Shown: positions 59,581 through 64,000 of the stretch, piece by piece | How positions within the stretch are numbered: position 1 is the stretch's first letter | How the letters are laid out: every line of letters starts with the position of its first letter | Source: Bradyrhizobium sp. LLZ17 | Lineage (GTDB): Bacteria > Pseudomonadota > Alphaproteobacteria > Rhizobiales > Xanthobacteraceae | Reading direction: 5' to 3' | Assembly: GCF_041200145.1 (NCBI RefSeq) | Contig: NZ_CP165734.1 | Coordinates: 2,542,001-2,606,000 of the forward strand | DNA: 64,000 bases | Position numbers and translations under genes: made by a program | Notes under the pieces: generated by a model | Databases searched by the model: none | What the model was told of the DNA's origin: nothing | What the model saw: only the letters and a program-made list of their open reading frames with translations

Positions 59581-61313
59581 ATGAGCCGCGGACTGCAAAT
59601 TTCGGTCGGGCAGCATTCCGACAAGGGCCGCAAGCCGGTCAACCAGGACTTTCACGGCGTTCTCGTTCCAGCCGAGCCGCTGCTGAGCATGAAGGGAATC
59701 GCTGCGGTGCTGGCCGACGGCATCAGCAGCAGCACGGTCAGCCAGATCGCCAGCGAGTCGGCGGTCAAGAGCTTCCTGACGGATTATTACTGCACGTCGG
59801 AAGCCTGGACCGTGAAAACCTCGGCGAGGCGCGTGCTCGACGCCACCAATTCGTGGCTGCACACACAGACCCGACGCAGCCAGTATGCCTATGACCGGGA
59901 CAAAGGCTATGTCTGCACCTTGACCGCCATGGTCGTGAAATCGACCACGGCCCACATCTTCCACGTCGGCGATTGCAGATCTATCGCGTCGCCGGCAAGG
60001 CACTCGAGCAGCTCACGGACGATCATCGCATCATCGTCTCGCCGGAGCAGACCTATCTCGGTCGGGCGCTGGGGATAAACCCGCAGCTCGAGATCGACTA
60101 CCAGGCGCTTCCGATCGGAAAGGGCGACATCTTCCTGCTGGCGACAGACGGCGCCTACGAATTCGTCGACCATCGGTTTGTCACTGGCGCGCTCGACCAG
60201 CATGCGAATGATCTCGATCAGGCCGCCAGGACGATCGTCGAAGAAGCCTATCGCCGCGGCAGCGATGACAATATCACCGTCCAGATCCTCCGCATCGATC
60301 AGGTACCCGACGGCGCCTCTCCTGACATAATCGATCAGACATTTGAACTGCCTGTCCCTCCGCTTCCCGAACCGCGCGACATATTCGACGGCTACAGGAT
60401 AGTTCGGGAAGTTCACGCGAGCAGCCGTAGCCACATTTACCTGGCTATCGACACCGAAACCGAGGAACCGGTCGCACTCAAGCTGCCTTCGATCGATCTG
60501 CGCGACAACCGCGCCTATCTGAAGCGCTTCATGATGGAAGAGTGGATTGCGCGGCGCATCGACAGTCCGCACGTGCTGAAGCCTCGGTCACAACCGAGAA
60601 GGCGCGGATATCTCTACGTCGCCACCGAGTTCGTCGAAGGACAGACCCTCAGACAGTGGATGATCGACCATCCGCGCCCTGATCTGGAGACGGTCCGCGG
60701 CATCGTCGAACAGATCGCGGTGGGCCTGCGCGCCTTCCATCGGCTCGAGATGCTGCATCAGGATCTGAGACCCGACAACATCCTGATCGACAAGACCGGC
60801 ACGGCAAAGATCATCGACTTCGGATCGGTCAAGGTGGCGGGCGTCGCCGAGGCTGCACCGCAGCAGGAGGCTGACGAGATCCTCGGAACGGTGCAATACA
60901 CGGCGCCCGAATATTTTATCGGAGACGGCGGATCGCCCCGCTCGGACATGTTCTCGCTGGCCGTCATCTGCTACCAGATGCTGACCGGCGTGCTTCCCTA
61001 TGGCGCTCAGATCGCCAGGATTCGCGGCAGATCGGACGTTCGCAAATTGAGGTACCGCCCGGCCGAGGATGATGACCGCAACATCCCGGTCTGGCTCGAC
61101 GGCGCGCTCAAGAAGGCCCTGCACCCGGACCCCTACAAGCGACACGAGGACGTGGCCGAGTTCGTCTACGAGCTTCGCAATCCCAATCCAGCCTATCTCA
61201 GGACACGGACCACGCCGCTGATCGAGCGCAATCCGTTGCTGTTCTGGAAATTGATGACGGTCGTGCTGGCCTGCACGGTCGTCGCGCTCCTTGCGCTCCT
61301 GCACGCAAGATAG
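59581..61313 (+). pseudogene. bifunctional PP2C phosphatase / Ser-Thr protein kinase, interrupted by a one-base frameshift
   Basis: The first frame (ATG 59581) encodes the N-terminal PP2C half: SVGQHSDKGRKPVNQDF, AAVLADGISSSTVSQIAS, TLTAMVVKSTTAHIFHVGDC. The protein then continues in another frame from about 59973: QIYRVAGKALEQLTDDHRI, LLATDGAYEFVDH, then a kinase domain with the catalytic loop MLHQDLRPDNILIDK, IDFGSVKVAG in place of DFG, a substrate region GTVQYTAPEY, and a C-terminal membrane anchor (MTVVLACTVVALLALL). One missing C in GATTGC-AGATC near 59975 explains the break; 1733 bases is one short of 578 codons. Similar phosphatase-kinases sit beside nitrate assimilation genes in Pseudomonas. 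A TTG at 59973 could restart the distal part. Confidence 0.85.
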
Positions 61314-61323
61314 CCACGAACCA

Positions 61324-62241
61324 TCAAGCCGGCTCCGCGGCCTTCGTCCCCAGCGGCTTCGGCGCCACGCCGCCGCCGGGCTTGAGATGGAATTCGTAGG
61401 TCATCAGGTGCCACTGCCCGCTGGCCTTGCCGCCGTCGGGCATGGTCGGGTCGTTGCGCGGCTCGACCTTGGCGATGAGGTCGTCCTTGACGCCGAACAC
61501 CACGTCGGAGTCGAGATATTTATCGCCGTCCATGAAGACGTGGGTGATCAGCGGCTCATAATCCTTGGCGTTGACCAGGAAGTGCACATGCGCCGGGCGC
61601 ATCGGGTGACGCTTCGTCTGCACGATCATCTCGCCGACCGGACCGTCGGTCGGGATCGGGTAGCTGCACGGCAAAATGGTACGGAAGAAAAAGCGACCGT
61701 CGCTGTCGGTGATAAAGCGCGCCCGCGCCGAGGCGCCGACCTCGTCATAGTTCGGCTTCTGTGAATCGTAGAAGCCATCGTCGTCGGCGTGCCAGACGTC
61801 GACGGGAACGCCCGCAAGCGGCTTACCCTGGAGATCGGTGACGCGGCTCTGCACGAACATGCGCTCGCCGCTGAGATTGTTCGGCGAGATGTCGGTGCCG
61901 TGGGCCGTGACCTTGTGCTCGCCGACATAGAACGGACCGAGCACCGTGGTCTGGGTCGCGCCGTCGCGGTCGCGATGGTTGACCGCATCGACCAGCATGG
62001 AGACGCCGAGCACATCGGAGAGCAGGATGAACTCCTGGCGAGTGTCGGTACATTTCTGGCCGGTGCGGGTCAGGAAATCAATGGCGTATTCCCATTCCTC
62101 GAAGCTGAGACCGGTCTTGCTGACGTAATCATGCAGCGACTTCACCAGTTCCTGGAGCAGGAATTTTGCGCGCGGGTTGGGCGTGTTGTCGAAGCTGTTG
62201 ACGACGGCTTCGGTGAGTTCGGTCTCGTTGAACTGGGTCAT
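61324..62241 (-). CDS. intradiol ring-cleavage dioxygenase (catechol/hydroxyquinol 1,2-dioxygenase family)
   Basis: 305 residues. An N-terminal helical dimerisation domain (MTQFNETELTEAVVNSFDNTPNPRAKFLLQELVKSLHDYV) precedes the catalytic barrel. Iron ligands are seen as Tyr in DDDGFYDSQ, Tyr in PCSYPIPTDGPVG, and the two His in RPAHVHFLV; the Arg in RARFITDSDGRFFFRTI is also conserved. The length and the N-terminal domain fit hydroxyquinol or chlorocatechol 1,2-dioxygenases, which give maleylacetate or muconate derivatives. No other aromatic-degradation gene is adjacent, so it may serve a pathway encoded elsewhere. Confidence 0.92.
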   Translation of the reverse strand: MTQFNETELTEAVVNSFDNTPNPRAKFLLQELVKSLHDYVSKTGLSFEEWEYAIDFLTRTGQKCTDTRQEFILLSDVLGVSMLVDAVNHRDRDGATQTTVLGPFYVGEHKVTAHGTDISPNNLSGERMFVQSRVTDLQGKPLAGVPVDVWHADDDGFYDSQKPNYDEVGASARARFITDSDGRFFFRTILPCSYPIPTDGPVGEMIVQTKRHPMRPAHVHFLVNAKDYEPLITHVFMDGDKYLDSDVVFGVKDDLIAKVEPRNDPTMPDGGKASGQWHLMTYEFHLKPGGGVAPKPLGTKAAEPA

Positions 62242-62413
62242 GATGCGCTGCCTTGCGGTTTTCTTGTTAGGACCATTACGGGTCCTTGGGGGCTCCCTGG
62301 AGGCGTTCCAAGCCGGAGCCTACACCAACCGGCATGCCTGCGTTAAGCGCGACCCGCTTGGAATGAGGTCGCCATTTCGGCTATCACCTGTAAAACTGCC
62401 CCCGGAGGAACTG

Positions 62414-63688
62414 ATGCTCGCCCCTGCCCCCGCCTCGCCCGAATCCGTCGGCCTGTCCAAGTCCGCGCTCGACCGCGTCGATGCCCATCTGAAGAACCGC
62501 TACATCGATGCCGGCCGCTTCCCGGGCGCGCACCTGCTGGTCTATCGCCGCGGCAAGGTCGCCCACAGCTCGGTCCAGGGCTTTGCCGACATCGAGCGCA
62601 AGGCGCCGGTCAAGGACGACACCATCTACCGCATCTATTCCATGACCAAGGCGCTCACCAGCGTCGCCTTCATGATGCTGGTCGAGGAAGGCCTGGTCGC
62701 GATCGACGAGCCCGTCGCCAAATACATTCCGGAATGGAAGGATCTCGGCGTGTTCGTCGCCGGTACTGCACCGGCCTTCCTGACCCGGCCGCCGTCCCGG
62801 CCGATGCTGATCGTCGACCTGCTGCGTCACACCTCCGGGCTGACTTACGGCTTCCAGCAGCGCTCCAACGTCGATGCCGCCTATCGCGCCGAGAAGATCG
62901 GCGAGGTCGAGAAATCCGGCACGCTCCAGAGCATGATAGAGAGCCTCGCAAAAATCCCGCTGGAGTTTTCGCCGGGCGAGGCCTGGAACTATTCGGTGTC
63001 GACCGACGTGCTGGGCTACCTCATCGGCAAGATCTCGGGCATGCCGTTCGAGCAGTTCCTCAAGGCGCGGATTCTTGATCCGCTTGGCATGACCGACACC
63101 GATTTCCACGTGCCGGCTTCCAAGGCGCATCGGTTCGCTGCCTGCTACTCCGCGGACCCGGGCGGCGGCATGACTTTCCACGCCGGCCAGCGCCGCGAGG
63201 GCCTGACGCTCCAGGACGATCCGACCACGAGCTCGTTCCTATCCCCGCCCTCCCTCGTTTCCGGCGGTGGAGGACTGTGCTCGACCGTGGCCGATTATCT
63301 CACTTTCTGCCGCGCTCTGCTCAATGGCGGCGAGCTTGGCGGCGTCCGCCTGATCGGGCCAAAGACGCTGGCGCTGATGACGACCAACCACATTCCGGGC
63401 GGTCGCTCGCTGCCCGAGGTATCGCGCTCGCTGTTCTCGGAAGCCAGCTATAACGGGATCGGTTTCGGGCTCGGCTTCGCTGTGACCATGCGCCCGGCGG
63501 AGACGCTGATCGCCGGCAGTCCTGGCGAATATAATTGGGGCGGCGCGGCCACGACCTCGTTCTGGATCGACCCCGCCGAGGAGCTGATCACGATCTTCAT
63601 GACTCAGGTGCTGCCGTCGAGCGCGTACCCGATCCGGCGCGAGCTGCGCAGCATGGTCTACGCCGCGGTCACCGAGAGTAATCTCTAG
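62414..63688 (+). CDS. serine hydrolase, class C beta-lactamase/esterase family
   Basis: 424 residues from ATG 62414, preceded by GGAGGAA; longer in-frame starts overlap the dioxygenase gene and are rejected. The nucleophile motif SxxK is IYSMTKALTSVAFMML, the Tyr of the second motif is in AWNYSVSTDVLGYLIG, and the region near GGGGLCSTVADYLTFCRALL is typical of EstB-like esterases and D-alanyl-carboxypeptidase relatives. There is no signal peptide, so it is probably a cytoplasmic esterase or amidase rather than a beta-lactamase. It is divergent from the dioxygenase gene with 172 bases between them. Confidence 0.92.
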   Translation: MLAPAPASPESVGLSKSALDRVDAHLKNRYIDAGRFPGAHLLVYRRGKVAHSSVQGFADIERKAPVKDDTIYRIYSMTKALTSVAFMMLVEEGLVAIDEPVAKYIPEWKDLGVFVAGTAPAFLTRPPSRPMLIVDLLRHTSGLTYGFQQRSNVDAAYRAEKIGEVEKSGTLQSMIESLAKIPLEFSPGEAWNYSVSTDVLGYLIGKISGMPFEQFLKARILDPLGMTDTDFHVPASKAHRFAACYSADPGGGMTFHAGQRREGLTLQDDPTTSSFLSPPSLVSGGGGLCSTVADYLTFCRALLNGGELGGVRLIGPKTLALMTTNHIPGGRSLPEVSRSLFSEASYNGIGFGLGFAVTMRPAETLIAGSPGEYNWGGAATTSFWIDPAEELITIFMTQVLPSSAYPIRRELRSMVYAAVTESNL

Positions 63689-63703
63689 ATCGCGGAGTTG
63701 ATG

Positions 63704-63750
63704 CAACGAGGCTTTCGCGAGCAGCGCGGAAGCCCCGTTGCTGTTTGTTC
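63704..63750 (+). terminator. terminator hairpin after the serine hydrolase
   Basis: CAACGAGGCTT (63704-63714) and AAGCCCCGTTG (63730-63740) pair with one mismatch, followed by CTGTTTGTTC. It may work in both directions, since the small peptide gene ends at 63749. Confidence 0.65.
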
Positions 63751-63829
63751 AATGGAAATGACCGATCAGATAAATGCCGCCGCCGATTACCAGCACGGCA
63801 GGTACGGCCCAAAGAATAAGAACTGGCAT
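63749..63829 (-). CDS. 26-residue membrane peptide
   Basis: A short ORF: MPVLILWAVPAVLVIGGGIYLIGHFH. Nearly the whole length is one membrane-spanning helix with a GGG hinge and a His-rich end. The start is supported by a strong Shine-Dalgarno sequence (GAGGAGGAGTGACC directly upstream of ATG 63829). Single-helix peptides of this size are common and often missed. The start lies 13 bases after the stop of a small secreted protein gene on the same strand, so the two are probably in one transcript. Confidence 0.6.
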   Translation of the reverse strand: MPVLILWAVPAVLVIGGGIYLIGHFH

Positions 63830-63842
63830 TGGTCACTCCTCC

Positions 63843-64000
63843 TCAGTTTGATGTGCAGACCTTGACGGTCTTCATGCTGCTTTCAGCCTCGGTGCGCGAT
63901 TTGTAGATCGTGCCCGACGGGCTGACGACGGTCATGGACGTGTCCGTCGGCTTCTTGTCGACGACGGTGCACTTCTTCGTCTTGACGTCCTGCACAACAT
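63843..64000 (-). CDS. small hypothetical protein, C-terminal part, cut by the window end
   Basis: The frame is open from the window edge to a TGA at 63845-63843 and gives VVQDVKTKKCTVVDKKPTDT then SMTVVSPSGTIYKSRTEAESSMKTVKVCTSN. The peptide has two Cys and a repeating Lys/Thr pattern. I recall small secreted proteins of this form (VVQDxxTKKCTVVDxKP) from Bradyrhizobium; no function is known. The start codon and any signal peptide are outside the window. Confidence 0.65.
   Translation of the reverse strand, partial: VVQDVKTKKCTVVDKKPTDTSMTVVSPSGTIYKSRTEAESSMKTVKVCTSN

Noticed and set aside
62177..62413. Upstream start for the serine hydrolase, giving 503 residues
   Set aside because: The extension overlaps the start of the divergent dioxygenase gene and has no conserved look; ATG 62414 follows GGAGGAA.

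Overview
The window is GC-rich, densely coded alphaproteobacterial chromosome. I read it as Bradyrhizobium or a very close relative. The reasons are the narK-bjgb-flp-nasC nitrate assimilation and NO-detoxification operon in the order known from Bradyrhizobium diazoefficiens, the many uptake systems for small organic compounds, and several families of long intergenic palindromes typical of that group. I saw no rRNA, tRNA, CRISPR array, transposase or phage gene.

Layout. 1-175: end of a peptide-type ABC permease. 465-6482 (minus): a signalling operon of solute-binding protein, dCache/HAMP/GAF histidine kinase, two receiver proteins and a class III adenylate cyclase; the second receiver and the cyclase look like one gene split by a one-base frameshift. 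6551-11712 (minus): tetR-MFP-RND efflux operon with operator and terminator. 11767-12893: two-subunit TPP-dependent decarboxylase, divergent from a P450, ion channel and aminotransferase cluster (13000-16151). 16367-17524: PPi-type phosphofructokinase flanked by related palindromes. 17752-18992: fused remnants of a LysR regulator and a nitroreductase. 20072-28068: NitT/TauT-type ABC importer plus four enzymes (enolase-like, Gfo/Idh/MocA, DUF993, TIM barrel), preceded by a TetR regulator and a RutR-like operator; its substrate is unknown. 29199-34554: VOC protein, two PfkB-family kinases (one frameshifted), ferredoxin reductase and a crotonase.

34564-44461: sugar-acid module with a TRAP transporter, IlvD/EDD dehydratase, GntR regulator, uronate-dehydrogenase-like SDR, lactonase-like protein and aldehyde dehydrogenase. 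44752-47709: PDH-E1/MdeB-like 2-oxoacid dehydrogenase divergent from an Lrp regulator. 47806-51821: dehydrogenase, EamA exporter, aldo/keto reductase and SMP-30 protein. 52049-61313: nitrate assimilation island. Here narK-bjgb-flp-nasC is divergent from a formate/nitrite transporter gene and a PP2C phosphatase-kinase gene, with sigma-54 promoter candidates facing both ways and a terminator hairpin in one leader. 61324-64000: intradiol dioxygenase, serine hydrolase, a 26-residue membrane peptide and a truncated small secreted protein.

Three otherwise intact genes each carry a single-base frameshift, two of them in homopolymer runs. Whether these are mutations or assembly errors decides how three signalling or kinase proteins are read.
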